Source: Campylobacter massiliensis
GTDB taxonomy: Bacteria; Campylobacterota; Campylobacteria; Campylobacterales; Campylobacteraceae
Direction of reading: 5' to 3'
DNA length: 64,000 nucleotides
Assembly: GCF_014253065.1 (NCBI RefSeq)
Contig: NZ_JACLZK010000001.1
Span: 992,001 to 1,056,000, forward strand
Part shown: positions 23,148 through 32,066 of the stretch, piece after piece
Layout: each line of letters starts with the position of its first letter
How positions within the stretch are numbered: position 1 is the first letter of the stretch
Program-made: the position numbers and the translations under genes
The notes under the pieces: generated by a model
The model's input: the letters and a program-made list of their open reading frames with translations, nothing else
Databases searched by the model: none
What the model was told of the DNA's origin: nothing

Positions 23148-24291
23148 ACTCTACCGTCCAGTCTAAAATTTGCTCGCTTCTAAGCGCCTTTGCCTGCTCC
23201 TCGCTCACGCCGTAAACGTCTTTGTAAAAGTCGATGACGAATTTATGAACCTTGATATCCGAAAAGAGCTGCGGATAGGCCGCTTTTGCGATTATGAGGA
23301 TATCTATCGGATACTCCACGCGGCGCGCGCAGTTCATCGGCGACCACGGCATGGCGTAAACGCGCTTGTTTTTGATCGCTTTTAACTCCTCTAGCTTTTC
23401 AAAATCTGCTGAATTTAAAAGCTCGCTTGCAGGGTGGTAGCCGTTTGAGGTCGGTAGCACGATGACGTCGGGATCTATCGCGTAAAGCTGCTCGGTGCTT
23501 AGAATCACGTTTGAGCCGTCGCCTCTAAAGGCGTTTTTAGCGCCCGCGATCTTTTCGATGATGAAGGATTCGGGGGTATTTACGCCGTAAGCGCTCGCCA
23601 CGCCGCCGTTTTTGCGGATATTTGGATTAAGCCCCATGTAGAGCATGCTGACCTTCTCGTCGTCTTTTAAATTTGCCGTGCGCTCCTGCACGAGTTTTTG
23701 CGTTTTGTCGAGGTATTCAAAGAGCTTTAGGGCCTTGTCCTTCTGCCCAAATATCTCTCCTAGCACCCGCATCTCCTCTTGCATAGTTGCGATTTCAGCA
23801 CCTCTTGGAGCATAGATCACCACAAGCGGAATTCCTAGCGCCTCGATAGTCGCGATCGTTTTTTCCACGGCGTCTTTATTTGAGCCGCGTAGCGTGCAGT
23901 CTCCGATACGAAGGATCACTAGCTGCGGGTTTTCGTTCGCCAAGGCTTCAAAATTTATGACGTTTCCTTGCGGAGAATTTACGCATGGCAGGTCATTTAG
24001 CCACGGGTGCAGATACTTCATGACGTTCCACCCGCGAAGTGTGTAGTTTTCGCCCGCTTTTGTGGTGAAGTCGTATTTGTAATCTCGCTTCATAGACCAC
24101 GAGCCGATGAGCTTGACCTTATCGATCACGCCAAGATGCGTCATGACGCTCTCGACGAACCCGTCGTCGATCGTAGCGACTCTTTCAAGCGGGGAGGCGA
24201 TCTTGATCTCCGCGCCGCGCATATCTTTGACGCTAAACTCGCCGCCAAACGCTAGGCTAAGCGCTAGTAAAAAGCCGAGTAGAAATTTCAT
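23137..24291 (-). CDS. Periplasmic metal-chelate binding protein
   Basis: Substrate-binding protein of the FecB/BtuF (TroA-like) fold, 384 residues with a signal peptide (LLGFLLALSLAFGGEF). Recognisable blocks are SPLERVATIDDGFVESVMTHLG at the start of the first lobe, EALANENPQLVILRIGDC and NVILSTEQLYAIDPDVIVLPT in the second, and NKRVYAMPWSP. I start at the ATG at 24291, with AAAGGAGC upstream; the ATG at 24330 has none. The AT-rich region shared with divergent proB probably holds the promoter. The ligand is unknown: this class covers ferric chelates, haem, corrinoids and some oxyanions. Confidence 0.85.
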   Translation of the reverse strand: MKFLLGFLLALSLAFGGEFSVKDMRGAEIKIASPLERVATIDDGFVESVMTHLGVIDKVKLIGSWSMKRDYKYDFTTKAGENYTLRGWNVMKYLHPWLNDLPCVNSPQGNVINFEALANENPQLVILRIGDCTLRGSNKDAVEKTIATIEALGIPLVVIYAPRGAEIATMQEEMRVLGEIFGQKDKALKLFEYLDKTQKLVQERTANLKDDEKVSMLYMGLNPNIRKNGGVASAYGVNTPESFIIEKIAGAKNAFRGDGSNVILSTEQLYAIDPDVIVLPTSNGYHPASELLNSADFEKLEELKAIKNKRVYAMPWSPMNCARRVEYPIDILIIAKAAYPQLFSDIKVHKFVIDFYKDVYGVSEEQAKALRSEQILDWTVEYDF

Positions 24292-24440
24292 AAAAGCTCC
24301 TTTTTGAGAAGGTAAATTTAACCTCGTCATTATAGCCTAGTATGATGAAATTTAAATTAATATTACTGTAGGGCTACAAAAACATAAAATTTAAAATAAG
24401 CCGTTTTGGGTATAATTTTCAAAAATTTCGGAGCGGTAAA

Positions 24441-25568
24441 ATGGACAGAAAAGAGCTTCTAGGCGGCGTAAAACGCATCGTCGTAAAGGTCGGCACCTCG
24501 ACGCTAGCAAACGCGGACGGTTCGCTAAACGAGGATAAAATCAAACAAATCGTGGCAAATTTAAGCGAACTAAACGAAAACGCAGAAGTGGTCTTCGTAA
24601 CCTCGGGCGCCGTGGGTGCGGGCATGGGGCAGATGAAACTCGCGCACAAGCCAAAATCCATCGTCGAAAAGCAAGCTCTGGCGGCCATCGGGCAGGTTTC
24701 GCTCATACATCTTTATCAAATTTTATTTTGGGCGCACGGCAAGACGATCGCGCAGCTACTGCTGACCAAAGACGACTTTAGCGACCGCCGCCGCTACCTA
24801 AATATGCGCAGCGTCCTACGCTCCTTGCTCGCTAAAAAAATCATCCCCGTCATCAATGAAAACGACCCCGTCGTGGGCGAGGGCATCAAGGGCGTAAAAG
24901 TCGGCGACAACGACACGCTAAGCGCGCTGGTTGCGGGGCTAATCGAGGCTGATTTGCTCGTGATTTTGACCGATATCGACGGGCTATACGACAAAAATCC
25001 AAGCGTTTTTGCGGACGCTAAATTTATAAATTTGGTCGAAAATTTAGATGACGGCATCAGAGCGGCTGCGGGCGCGGAGGGTAGTAAATTTGGCACCGGC
25101 GGCATGCGCACTAAAATCACCGCAGCCGAGATGACGACCAAAAACGGCACTCATCTCATCATCGCAAACGGCTCCGACCCGCGAAATATCGTGCGAGCAG
25201 CGCAGGGCAGCGAGGTCGGGACGCTATTTTTGGCGGGCAAAAACAGGATAAATTCGCGTAAATATTGGCTCGCCTATTCGGCCGCAGATAACGGCTCCGT
25301 CGCGATCGACGCAGGCGCGGCGAAGGCGCTAAAAGAGGGCAAAAGCCTGCTAGCAGTCGGCATTGCCGAGGTCGTGGGTGAGTTTGAGCGCGGCGAAACG
25401 CTCGCTATCAAAGACGCAAACGGTCTGGCGCTAGCCCGCGGCATAACAAACTACTCATCGGCCGAGCTAGCTCTCATAAAAGGGCGCAAGAGCGAGGAGA
25501 TCGAGGCGGTTCTGGGCTACAAATACGAGGACGAGGCGCTGCACATCGACAACATCGCGCTGATTTAG
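24441..25568 (+). CDS. proB: Glutamate 5-kinase
   Basis: First step of proline synthesis: phosphorylates glutamate to gamma-glutamyl phosphate, which ProA then reduces. The 375 residues have the amino-acid kinase domain (about 1-260) with VVKVGTSTLA, VFVTSGAVGAGMGQ, VINENDPV and LTDIDGLYDKNP, and a C-terminal PUA domain (about 275-365). Length is normal for the PUA-bearing class, which is usually inhibited by proline. Unlike many bacteria, proB and proA are 2.2 kb apart here, with nhaA in opposite orientation between them. Confidence 0.96.
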   Translation: MDRKELLGGVKRIVVKVGTSTLANADGSLNEDKIKQIVANLSELNENAEVVFVTSGAVGAGMGQMKLAHKPKSIVEKQALAAIGQVSLIHLYQILFWAHGKTIAQLLLTKDDFSDRRRYLNMRSVLRSLLAKKIIPVINENDPVVGEGIKGVKVGDNDTLSALVAGLIEADLLVILTDIDGLYDKNPSVFADAKFINLVENLDDGIRAAAGAEGSKFGTGGMRTKITAAEMTTKNGTHLIIANGSDPRNIVRAAQGSEVGTLFLAGKNRINSRKYWLAYSAADNGSVAIDAGAAKALKEGKSLLAVGIAEVVGEFERGETLAIKDANGLALARGITNYSSAELALIKGRKSEEIEAVLGYKYEDEALHIDNIALI

Positions 25569-25676
25569 GTCAAATTTGGCGATTATTTGCGGCGAAATTT
25601 GGTCGTATCGGCGTCAAATTTGCGCTAAATTTAGAGCAAATTTTGTTGCATGGCGGGTGAAATTTGAGCGGACGTG

Positions 25677-25704
25677 GCGGCTAAATTTGATCAAATTTAG
25701 CCGC
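25677..25704. repeat. Perfect 28-bp palindrome
   Basis: Half-site GCGGCTAAATTTGA is followed directly by its exact complement, with no loop. It lies in the 216-base gap after proB, which is rich in AAATTTG. Related palindromes follow other genes (35416-35438 and about 48415-48437). Confidence 0.85.
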
Positions 25705-25784
25705 TCAAGCCAACCGCGCGGTCGCCGCTAAGTTTGACGGTTGATTTTTGAGCGCGCTTTAAAATATGGATAAATTTAAGGAAA

Positions 25785-26396
25785 ATGATGAACGAAAAAG
25801 AAGCGGCGAAAACCAAATTCGGGCGTGACTCTGCGGCGCGTAAAAGCTTGTTTGAGAGAGCGATTTTAGCAGGCTGGGCGCCGTTTTCGCTCGGGGTCTT
25901 ATTTTTTGCGGCACTTGGGATCTGGGCGTTAAATTTGAGCCCTGACGAGATCTTAGAGCTTAAATTTTGGCTGCCTTTTATCTACGGCGTGCGTGTTTTT
26001 GCACCGTTTTTAGACGACTTTACAAACAACGGCGCGAGCCTAAACGTGATTGCTTTTTACGCCTGCGCTGCGCCGTTTTGGATCTGTTTTTTCGCCGCCG
26101 TTTTTTGCCTAAACTACGGCCGTGCGGACGTCGGAGGCGTAAATTTGATCGTCGTGGCCGCGAAATTCCTTGTGCTTGGCGGATTTTGCTTTCTCGCGCT
26201 TAGCGGGCTGCTCTTTGCGCCGGAGGGGATGGGCGGCAGATGGGGCATTTACGTGCGATTTGACGACTACGCCCTCGCAAACGACAGCGCGCTTTACAAC
26301 CTGGCCGCCGGGCTGGGTATCGGCTTCGTGTTTGCGAGCTTTGCACACGTGGCGTGCGATTTGATTTATAGATTACGAGGCGGCCAGCGGGAGTGA
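25785..26396 (+). CDS. Hypothetical integral membrane protein, 203 aa
   Basis: Not recognised. Hydropathy shows about four membrane segments: AGWAPFSLGVLFFAALGIWAL (about 29-49), FYACAAPFWICFFAAVFCL (about 90-109), VVAAKFLVLGGFCFLALSGLL (about 124-144) and a last one around ALYNLAAGLGIGFVFASFAHVA. The N-terminal 28 residues are charged and cytoplasmic. AAGGAA precedes a double ATG; the second (25788) has the better spacing. It overlaps none of its neighbours but ends 13 bases before convergent nhaA. GC-rich, backbone-like codon use. Confidence 0.7.
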   Translation: MMNEKEAAKTKFGRDSAARKSLFERAILAGWAPFSLGVLFFAALGIWALNLSPDEILELKFWLPFIYGVRVFAPFLDDFTNNGASLNVIAFYACAAPFWICFFAAVFCLNYGRADVGGVNLIVVAAKFLVLGGFCFLALSGLLFAPEGMGGRWGIYVRFDDYALANDSALYNLAAGLGIGFVFASFAHVACDLIYRLRGGQRE

Positions 26397-26409
26397 GCCG
26401 CTTTACTCG

Positions 26410-27591
26410 CTACCGTTTTTCTATCGCGCCCGGATTTTCGGTGCTAAATTTAAGCGATATAAACCCGACTGCGCCCGAAACTACCGAACCTAGCAAGATA
26501 GCAAGCTTGTCGGTGTAGGCAAATACGTCCGTGTCGTCGTAGGCTAAGCCGTTAACAAAAAGGCTCATCGTAAATCCTACGCCGCAAAGCACGGCGATGC
26601 CGTAAAGCTGGATGAAATTTGAGCCTTCTGGCAGCTTGGCTAGCTTAAATTTGATCGCTAAAAAGCTAAAAGAAAATACTCCGATCTGCTTGCCGACGAA
26701 AAGCCCCAGCGCCGTGCCTAGCGCGACCGGAGACAAAATCTCGTCCAGTCCGACGCCTCGCAACGAGATGCCTGCGTTTACGAAGGCAAATATCGGTAGC
26801 ACGCCAAACGCCACCCAGCCGTGCAGGTCGTGCTCGATGCTTTTTAGCATAGATTTGCCGGGCTCGTCTTTAAAGCTAAGCGGTATGAAAAAGGCCGCCA
26901 CGACGCCGGCAAGCGTGGCGTGAACGCCTGATTTTAGCACCACTACCCACATTACCGCGCCTACGATCAGATACGCCGCCTTGCTCTTTACGCCGAGTCT
27001 GTTTAATGCGAAAAGCGCGGCTAGGCAAACGCTCGCGACCGCAAGCATTTGGGCGCTAAGCTCGCTCGTGTAAAATAGCGCGATAATCACGATCGCGCAA
27101 AGGTCGTCGACGATGGCTAGCGTCATGAGGAAAATTTTTAAACTAGTCGGTACGCGAGGCCCAAGTAGGCTCAAAATCCCCAGAGCAAACGCGATGTCCG
27201 TCGCCGTCGGTATCGCCCAACCGCCAAGCGCGAAGGAGTCGTGTTTCGTAAAAAGATAAAAGATAACCGCGGGCACTATCAGGCCGCCTGCCGCGCCGAT
27301 CGCTGGCAGCGCGATTTTCGACGGATTTTTTAGCTCGCCCTCCAGAACCTCGCGCTTTAGCTCGAGTCCGATGAGAAAGAAAAATACCGCCATCAACCCG
27401 TCGTTCACCCACAAGATTAGGGGCTTGCTTAGTCCGTATTCGCCGAAGCTCACGGTAAATTTGGTCTTTAAAAATTCGTTGTAAAAATCGCTCAAAAACG
27501 TGTTTTGACACAGTAGCGCCGCGACCGTAGCGATCATCAGCAAAATCCCGCCGCTGGCTTCGTGTTTTAAAAACTCTTTTATCCCGCCCAT
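26410..27591 (-). CDS. nhaA: Na+/H+ antiporter NhaA
   Basis: Inner-membrane antiporter that exports Na+ or Li+ in exchange for protons. The 393 residues match the family length, with about 12 membrane segments. Signatures seen: ASGGILLMIATVAAL at the start, DGLMAVFFFLIGLELKRE, WAIPTATDIAFALG and MTLAIVDDLCAIVIIALFYT, which carries the paired Asp of the ion site. The gene is transcribed opposite to proB and proA and lies between them; no operon partner is evident. Confidence 0.96.
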   Translation of the reverse strand: MGGIKEFLKHEASGGILLMIATVAALLCQNTFLSDFYNEFLKTKFTVSFGEYGLSKPLILWVNDGLMAVFFFLIGLELKREVLEGELKNPSKIALPAIGAAGGLIVPAVIFYLFTKHDSFALGGWAIPTATDIAFALGILSLLGPRVPTSLKIFLMTLAIVDDLCAIVIIALFYTSELSAQMLAVASVCLAALFALNRLGVKSKAAYLIVGAVMWVVVLKSGVHATLAGVVAAFFIPLSFKDEPGKSMLKSIEHDLHGWVAFGVLPIFAFVNAGISLRGVGLDEILSPVALGTALGLFVGKQIGVFSFSFLAIKFKLAKLPEGSNFIQLYGIAVLCGVGFTMSLFVNGLAYDDTDVFAYTDKLAILLGSVVSGAVGFISLKFSTENPGAIEKR

Positions 27592-27775
27592 TCTGCCTTC
27601 TTTTCGTAATTTTGGCGATTATAGCGTATTTTTACGCTCGCATAAAATTCGGGCGAATTTGGCTATAATCAAGTCAAATTTAAAGCTAAAATTTGGTAGA
27701 CGCATCGCTAAATTTTGCTTTGTCGCGCTACTCTTTGCACCCAAGAGAGGGCGCTTTATAAATTAAGGAGCGAAA

Positions 27776-29035
27776 ATGAATGAAATTTTAGATATCTGTA
27801 AGCGCGCAAAGGCCGCTTGCGGCGATCTTTTGAGACTTGGTAGCAAGGCTAAATTTGAAATTTTAAACGCCGTAGCGGACGAGCTACTGACGCAAAAAGA
27901 GGCTATAAAAGCGGCGAACGCCAAAGACCTTGCAAACGGCGAGAAATCGGGGCTTAGTGCGGCGCTGCTAGACCGCTTAAGACTAACCGACGCTCGTATC
28001 GAGGCTATGGCGCAGGGCGTGCGCGAGGTGGCGGGCTTCGCCGAAGTCGTGGGCGAAAATCTAGGCGGCTGGAGCCATCCAAACGGCATGCAAATCAGCC
28101 GAGTGCGCGTGCCGCTGGGGGTGCTTGGCATCATCTACGAGAGCCGTCCAAACGTCAGCATCGACGCGGCGGCTTTGGCGCTAAAAAGCGGCAACGCGGC
28201 GATCCTGCGAGGAAGCGCCAGCGCGCTAAATTCAAACATTTTTTTAGTAAATTTATTTAACGAAGCGGGGGCTAAATTTGGCCTTCCAAAAGGCGCCGTG
28301 CAGCTCGTGGAGAGCGCCGAACGCGAAGTAGTGGCGAAAATGGCGAAAATGAGCGAGTATATCGACGTTTTGATACCGCGCGGCGGCAAGAGCTTAAAAG
28401 ACTTTATAGCGCAAAACGCGACCGTGCCGATCATCATGACGGGCGCGGGGGTCTGCCACATATTCGTCGATGAGAGTGCAAATTTAAAGCAGGCCGCAAA
28501 GATAATCAAAAATGCCAAAACCCAGCGCCCAAGCGTCTGTAACGCCGTTGAGTGCGTGCTTTTACATGAGCGCGTGGCGGGCGAAATTTTGCCTGAGCTG
28601 CTGCGCGAAATGCCCGAAGTCGAGTTTCGCGTGAGCGAGCAGCTGCTAGATGCGTGCAAGTCGGAGTTGCGCGGTTTGGCAAACGTTAATCTTGCAGGCG
28701 AGGGCGACTTTGGCGCCGAGTTTTTGGATCTCGTTTTGTCCGTACGCGCCGTGCGGGATACGAACGAGGCGATCAGCTTTATAAATGCGCATTCCAGCGG
28801 GCATTCGGACGCGATTTTGAGCGAAAACTACGCAAACGTCGAGCGATTTTTAAACGAGGTCGGTAGCGCGGTCGTCTACGCCAACGCCTCGACGCGTTTT
28901 AGCGACGGTAGCGAGTTTGGATTTGGCGGCGAGATCGGCATCAGCACGCAAAAACTGCACGCCAGAGGACCGATGGGGGTGAGGGAGCTTACGACTTACA
29001 AATATATCGTCCGCGGAGATTATCAAACGCGTTAG
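27776..29035 (+). CDS. proA: Gamma-glutamyl phosphate reductase
   Basis: NADPH-dependent reduction of gamma-glutamyl phosphate to glutamate semialdehyde, the second step of proline synthesis. It has 419 residues of the aldehyde dehydrogenase fold. Visible blocks: VRVPLGVLGIIYESRPNVSIDAAALALKSGN, then TQRPSVCNAVECVLLH with the catalytic Cys, and near the end FGFGGEIGISTQKLHARGPMGVRELTTYKY. AAGGAGCG precedes the ATG. It is followed by a dispersed hairpin repeat, then a lipoprotein gene and proC. Confidence 0.97.
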   Translation: MNEILDICKRAKAACGDLLRLGSKAKFEILNAVADELLTQKEAIKAANAKDLANGEKSGLSAALLDRLRLTDARIEAMAQGVREVAGFAEVVGENLGGWSHPNGMQISRVRVPLGVLGIIYESRPNVSIDAAALALKSGNAAILRGSASALNSNIFLVNLFNEAGAKFGLPKGAVQLVESAEREVVAKMAKMSEYIDVLIPRGGKSLKDFIAQNATVPIIMTGAGVCHIFVDESANLKQAAKIIKNAKTQRPSVCNAVECVLLHERVAGEILPELLREMPEVEFRVSEQLLDACKSELRGLANVNLAGEGDFGAEFLDLVLSVRAVRDTNEAISFINAHSSGHSDAILSENYANVERFLNEVGSAVVYANASTRFSDGSEFGFGGEIGISTQKLHARGPMGVRELTTYKYIVRGDYQTR

Positions 29036-29036
29036 T

Positions 29037-29213
29037 GGCTTGTCTTTTGAGCGCTTTTGAGAGAGATTTGAAATTTTAAGTCTGCGGCAGACTATCTTTG
29101 CTTCGCTTTGCTCGCAACTGCAAGCAGAGGTCTAGCCTCGACTTAAAATTTCTACACAACTCTCAAAATCATCTCACGATACTTCGCCTTATCGTTTCGC
29201 GTTCAAATTTGGT
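29037..29213. repeat. Dispersed hairpin repeat, family 1
   Basis: Starts GGCTTGTCTTTTGAGCGC two bases after the proA stop and ends with ATACTTCGCCTTATCG...TTCAAATTTGG. Arms pair imperfectly (GAAATTTTAAGTC with GACTTAAAATTTC). The middle contains TTGCTTCGCTTTGCTCGCAA and GCAAGCAGAGGTCTAGCCT, shared base for base with 38851-39044. The remaining 165 bases up to the lipoprotein start show no gene. Confidence 0.75.
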
Positions 29214-29379
29214 GTCAAATTTAAAGCCGAATTAGTATTTTTTCGGTGCGACAAAATATCGAGATTTGCGACATCGACGGGGACTTTTTTGGCGATGAAA
29301 TTTGACCCGTCGCAAGTCGGCGCACAGGCACGCAAAGGCGAAATTTATGCTAAAATCGGCGTAAATTTAAAGGAAACCG

Positions 29380-30009
29380 ATGAAAAAACTAAAATTTATC
29401 TTTGCTCTTGCCGCGGCGTTTATTTTTAGCGGTTGCTACGAGACGACGCTGCTTACTCGCGTGCCGATCTCTGCGCTTGTTTCGGACAAAGGCGCGGACG
29501 TGAAATCCACGCTCGTGCTAACGGACGTAACACCGCAGACGCACGACGAAAAAGTAGTAACGGATAACGTGCGTGTTTTTGTTCCCGACGCAAAATTTAA
29601 GGATTTCCCGACCGGGCAGAGCGCCTACGAGATGAGCGTGAGGGCCGGCAAGGGCGAAAAAGGCGGCAAAAATTCGGACAAACTCGCCGTACGCATCTAT
29701 CTGGACGAGTACGGCGGCATCTACGGCAAGCTTAGCAAAAACATACTCGAGCAGTATGCGGGCGCGGCGAAACAGGGTGAAGCGCCGACGCTAAAAGCGG
29801 CGATCAAATTTGAAAACAACACGAACGGCGTTTATGAGCTGGTCGTCGGCAACGAGTTTAAGGCGAGCGACGAGGCGCAGACGGGCGGCGTTTATACCTT
29901 GGCGCCTGGGCAGGTTACGGGCGCGATCTGGGCGGATAGCGCGGCGGTACGCGACGCGGTCGCGGGCAAAGCGGTCAAAATCGGAACTTTAAAAAAGGCG
30001 GCAAAATGA
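29380..30009 (+). CDS. Putative lipoprotein
   Basis: A 209-residue exported protein with a lipoprotein signal: LKFIFALAAAFIFSGCYE has the lipobox FSGC with Cys at about 19. I do not recognise the mature domain, which contains Lys/Gly-rich linkers (GKGEKGGKNSDK) and ends in a segment rich in Ala and Val. It overlaps proC by four bases (ATGA), so the two are translationally coupled though no functional link to proline is evident. AAAGGAAACCG precedes the ATG. Confidence 0.75.
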   Translation: MKKLKFIFALAAAFIFSGCYETTLLTRVPISALVSDKGADVKSTLVLTDVTPQTHDEKVVTDNVRVFVPDAKFKDFPTGQSAYEMSVRAGKGEKGGKNSDKLAVRIYLDEYGGIYGKLSKNILEQYAGAAKQGEAPTLKAAIKFENNTNGVYELVVGNEFKASDEAQTGGVYTLAPGQVTGAIWADSAAVRDAVAGKAVKIGTLKKAAK

Positions 30010-30794
30010 AAAATCCTAAAATCGGCTTTATCGGCGGCGGAAATATGGGCGGCGCGATGATCGAAAATTTGGCGCAAAGGCTGGGCGGCAAGAGTGTGTT
30101 CGTCTATGCTAGGAGTAAAACGGCGGCACTGCGCGAAAAATGCGGCGTAAACGCCTGCAAGAGCGAAGCTGCGGTCGCTTCGGCGGCCGATATCACGGTG
30201 TTAGCGACCAAGCCCGCGGCGTATGAGGGTATATTAAATTTGATAAAAGACGCGGCTCGGGGCAAGGTTATAGTCACGCTTGCGCCGAGCTTTAGCCTAG
30301 AGCAAAGCGCGCAAATTTTGGGCACGCAGGCCAAGGTCGCGCGCGCGATGCCAAACACTCCCGCGGCTATCGCAGAGGGCGTAAGCGCGCTGTGTTTTAA
30401 CGAAAATTTAAGCGCGGACGAGCGAGCGGCGGTGCGAGAGATTTTTGAAAATTTCGGCGCCGTTTATGAGCTCGAGGAGGCTAAATTTGCCGCATTTACC
30501 GGCATCGCGGGTAGCCTGCCGGCCTATGTTTTTATGTTTATCGAGGCGGCGGCGGACGCGGGAGTGCTTGAGGGGCTTCCTAGAGCGCTGGCGTACGAAG
30601 CCGTCGCGGCTAGCGTCGCGGGCTCGGCGCGACTAATGCTAAAAAGCGGTAAACATCCCGCAGCTCTAAAGGACGAAATCTGCTCGCCCGGCGGTACGAC
30701 GATAGAAGCGGTCAAAGCGCTGGAAAACGGCGGATTTCGCGCGGCGGTGATAGATGCGGTGGGCGCGTGCGTGAAAAAGGCGCGTGCTAAGTAA
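30006..30794 (+). CDS. proC: Pyrroline-5-carboxylate reductase
   Basis: Last step of proline synthesis: NAD(P)H reduction of pyrroline-5-carboxylate. It has 262 residues. The N-terminal Rossmann fold shows GFIGGGNMGGAMIENL; the dimerisation domain shows ITVLATKPAAYEGIL, RAMPNTPAAIAEGVSAL, and the signature segment DEICSPGGTTIEAVKALENGGFR. Length is normal. With proB at 24441 and proA at 27776 it completes the pathway inside 6.4 kb. Confidence 0.96.
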   Translation: MKNPKIGFIGGGNMGGAMIENLAQRLGGKSVFVYARSKTAALREKCGVNACKSEAAVASAADITVLATKPAAYEGILNLIKDAARGKVIVTLAPSFSLEQSAQILGTQAKVARAMPNTPAAIAEGVSALCFNENLSADERAAVREIFENFGAVYELEEAKFAAFTGIAGSLPAYVFMFIEAAADAGVLEGLPRALAYEAVAASVAGSARLMLKSGKHPAALKDEICSPGGTTIEAVKALENGGFRAAVIDAVGACVKKARAK

Positions 30795-31053
30795 ATTTAC
30801 TGCTTTAGCCGACGCTTAAAAACGATTTTTAGAGTTTAAAGGCGTGGAATTTTGCTTATAGACGCGACCTGTTCTAGATTACGAGTTAAATTTAAAAATT
30901 CTAATCAAAATTTTAATTTTCGTAAAATTTAAAATTTAACTTATATCTCGGTCCTGTCGATATTTGAGCCGATTTTGTATCCGAAATTTATATCATTTAA
31001 AAAATTAAATCCGAAATTTTGATATAAATTTATTTTATCTTAAACTTTTTTTG

Positions 31054-31061
31054 CATAAAAT
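31054..31061 (+). promoter_or_regulatory. Likely -10 box of the cysteine operon leader
   Basis: TTTTTTTGCATAAAAT: an extended TGC-type -10 (CATAAAAT) preceded by T-rich sequence, as usual for the housekeeping promoter of Campylobacter, 30 bases before the leader ORF. The preceding part of the gap after proC (30795-31050) is AT-rich with nothing else recognisable. Confidence 0.5.
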
Positions 31062-31091
31062 CACCGCCAAATTTTACTCGAAAGGTACGCT

Positions 31092-31139
31092 ATGAAAAAC
31101 GATATGTGCGACATGTGTTGTTGCGAAATGAAAAGCTAG
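31092..31139 (+). CDS. Cys-rich leader peptide, 15 aa
   Basis: A tiny frame encoding MKNDMCDMCCCEMKS, with GAAAGG six bases before its ATG and a plausible promoter upstream. Four of 15 codons are Cys, three of them consecutive, and three more are Met besides the start. It stands 127 bases before an operon for cystine-type uptake and a Cys/Met lyase or synthase. This matches the design of amino-acid attenuators, in which ribosome pausing at the regulated codons decides whether a downstream terminator forms. Polycysteine leaders of this kind are known from mycobacterial sulfur genes. Expression is not proved by sequence. Confidence 0.7.
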   Translation: MKNDMCDMCCCEMKS

Positions 31140-31152
31140 GGCGCTAGGCACG

Positions 31153-31228
31153 AATATCTTTTTAAGTGCTTAGCAGGTCGCTAAACATTTAAAAAGATAT
31201 TTTCAACTCCGCGCTCGCGGGCCTTTTT
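31153..31228 (+). promoter_or_regulatory. Attenuator hairpins after the Cys leader
   Basis: A near-perfect 22-bp stem: 31153-31174 (starts AATATCTTTTTAA) pairs with 31180-31201 (ends TTAAAAAGATATT) around a five-base loop. It is followed by a small GC hairpin CCGC-GCTC-GCGG (31209-31220) and TTTTT (31224-31228), a terminator-like end. GGGCGC at 31139-31144, overlapping the leader stop, can pair with GCGCTC at 31211-31216 and would break that terminator. Confidence 0.55.
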
Positions 31229-31266
31229 AGATGAATAGCCAACGATAAATTTAAAAAGGACAAAAA

Positions 31267-32025
31267 ATGAAAAAACTACTAAAATCTTCTCTGCTTGCTT
31301 TGGCGAGCCTCGCTCTTTTAACCGGTGCAAATGCAAAAACTCTCGAAAACGGCGTTTTGAAAATCGCGACCGAAGGCACGTATTCGCCCTACTCATACCA
31401 TGACAAAAACGACGCGCTAACGGGCTACGACGTCGAAGTAGCGCGCGAAGTCGCTAAGAAGTTAAATTTAAAAGCGGAATTCATCGAAGCCCCGTGGGAC
31501 GCGATGCTGGCGGCATTTGATGCGGGCAAGGCCGACATAGTGTTTAATCAGGTAAGTATCACGGACGAGCGCAAGAAAAAATACGACTATACCGCTCCAT
31601 ACACCGTCGCCTACGCCGCGCTAGTCACTCACAAAGACAATAACGAAATCAAAAGCTTCGAGGATCTAAAAGGCAAGAAAAGCGCGCATTCTGCAACTAG
31701 CAACTGGGCCGGTATCGCGCAAAAATACGGCGCGCAGATCGTCACCGTAGACGGCTTTAGCAAGGGCGTGGAGCTCATCATCAGCCGCCGTGCGGATGCG
31801 ACGATAAACGACAGCGTGACCTTCTACGATTATATAAATCAGCGTCCAAACGCCCCGTTAAAAATAGCCGCTAGCGGCAGTGAGCCGATCTACTCCGCAG
31901 CCATCGTAAAAAAGGGCAACGAAGAGCTCGTAAACGACGTAAACAAGGCCCTTGGCGAACTAAAAAGCGAAGGCAAGCTAAAAGAAATTTCGGTAAAATA
32001 CTTCGGTAAAGATATCTCGGAGTAA
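31267..32025 (+). CDS. Cystine-type amino-acid binding protein, copy 1
   Basis: Periplasmic solute-binding protein of family 3 (TcyJ/FliY-like), 252 residues with signal peptide KSSLLALASLALLTGANA. The blocks GVLKIATEGTYSPYSYHD, TGYDVEVAREVAKKLNLKAEFIEAPWDAMLAAFDAGKADIVFNQVSITDERKKKYDY are typical of cystine and polar amino-acid binders. A closely related paralogue follows 41 bases later. AAAAGGAC precedes the ATG. First structural gene after the Cys-rich leader, which supports cystine or a related sulfur amino acid as ligand. Confidence 0.9.
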   Translation: MKKLLKSSLLALASLALLTGANAKTLENGVLKIATEGTYSPYSYHDKNDALTGYDVEVAREVAKKLNLKAEFIEAPWDAMLAAFDAGKADIVFNQVSITDERKKKYDYTAPYTVAYAALVTHKDNNEIKSFEDLKGKKSAHSATSNWAGIAQKYGAQIVTVDGFSKGVELIISRRADATINDSVTFYDYINQRPNAPLKIAASGSEPIYSAAIVKKGNEELVNDVNKALGELKSEGKLKEISVKYFGKDISE

Positions 32026-32066
32026 ATTTTACCCGCATAAAAGCAGCTAAATTTAAAGGATAAAAG

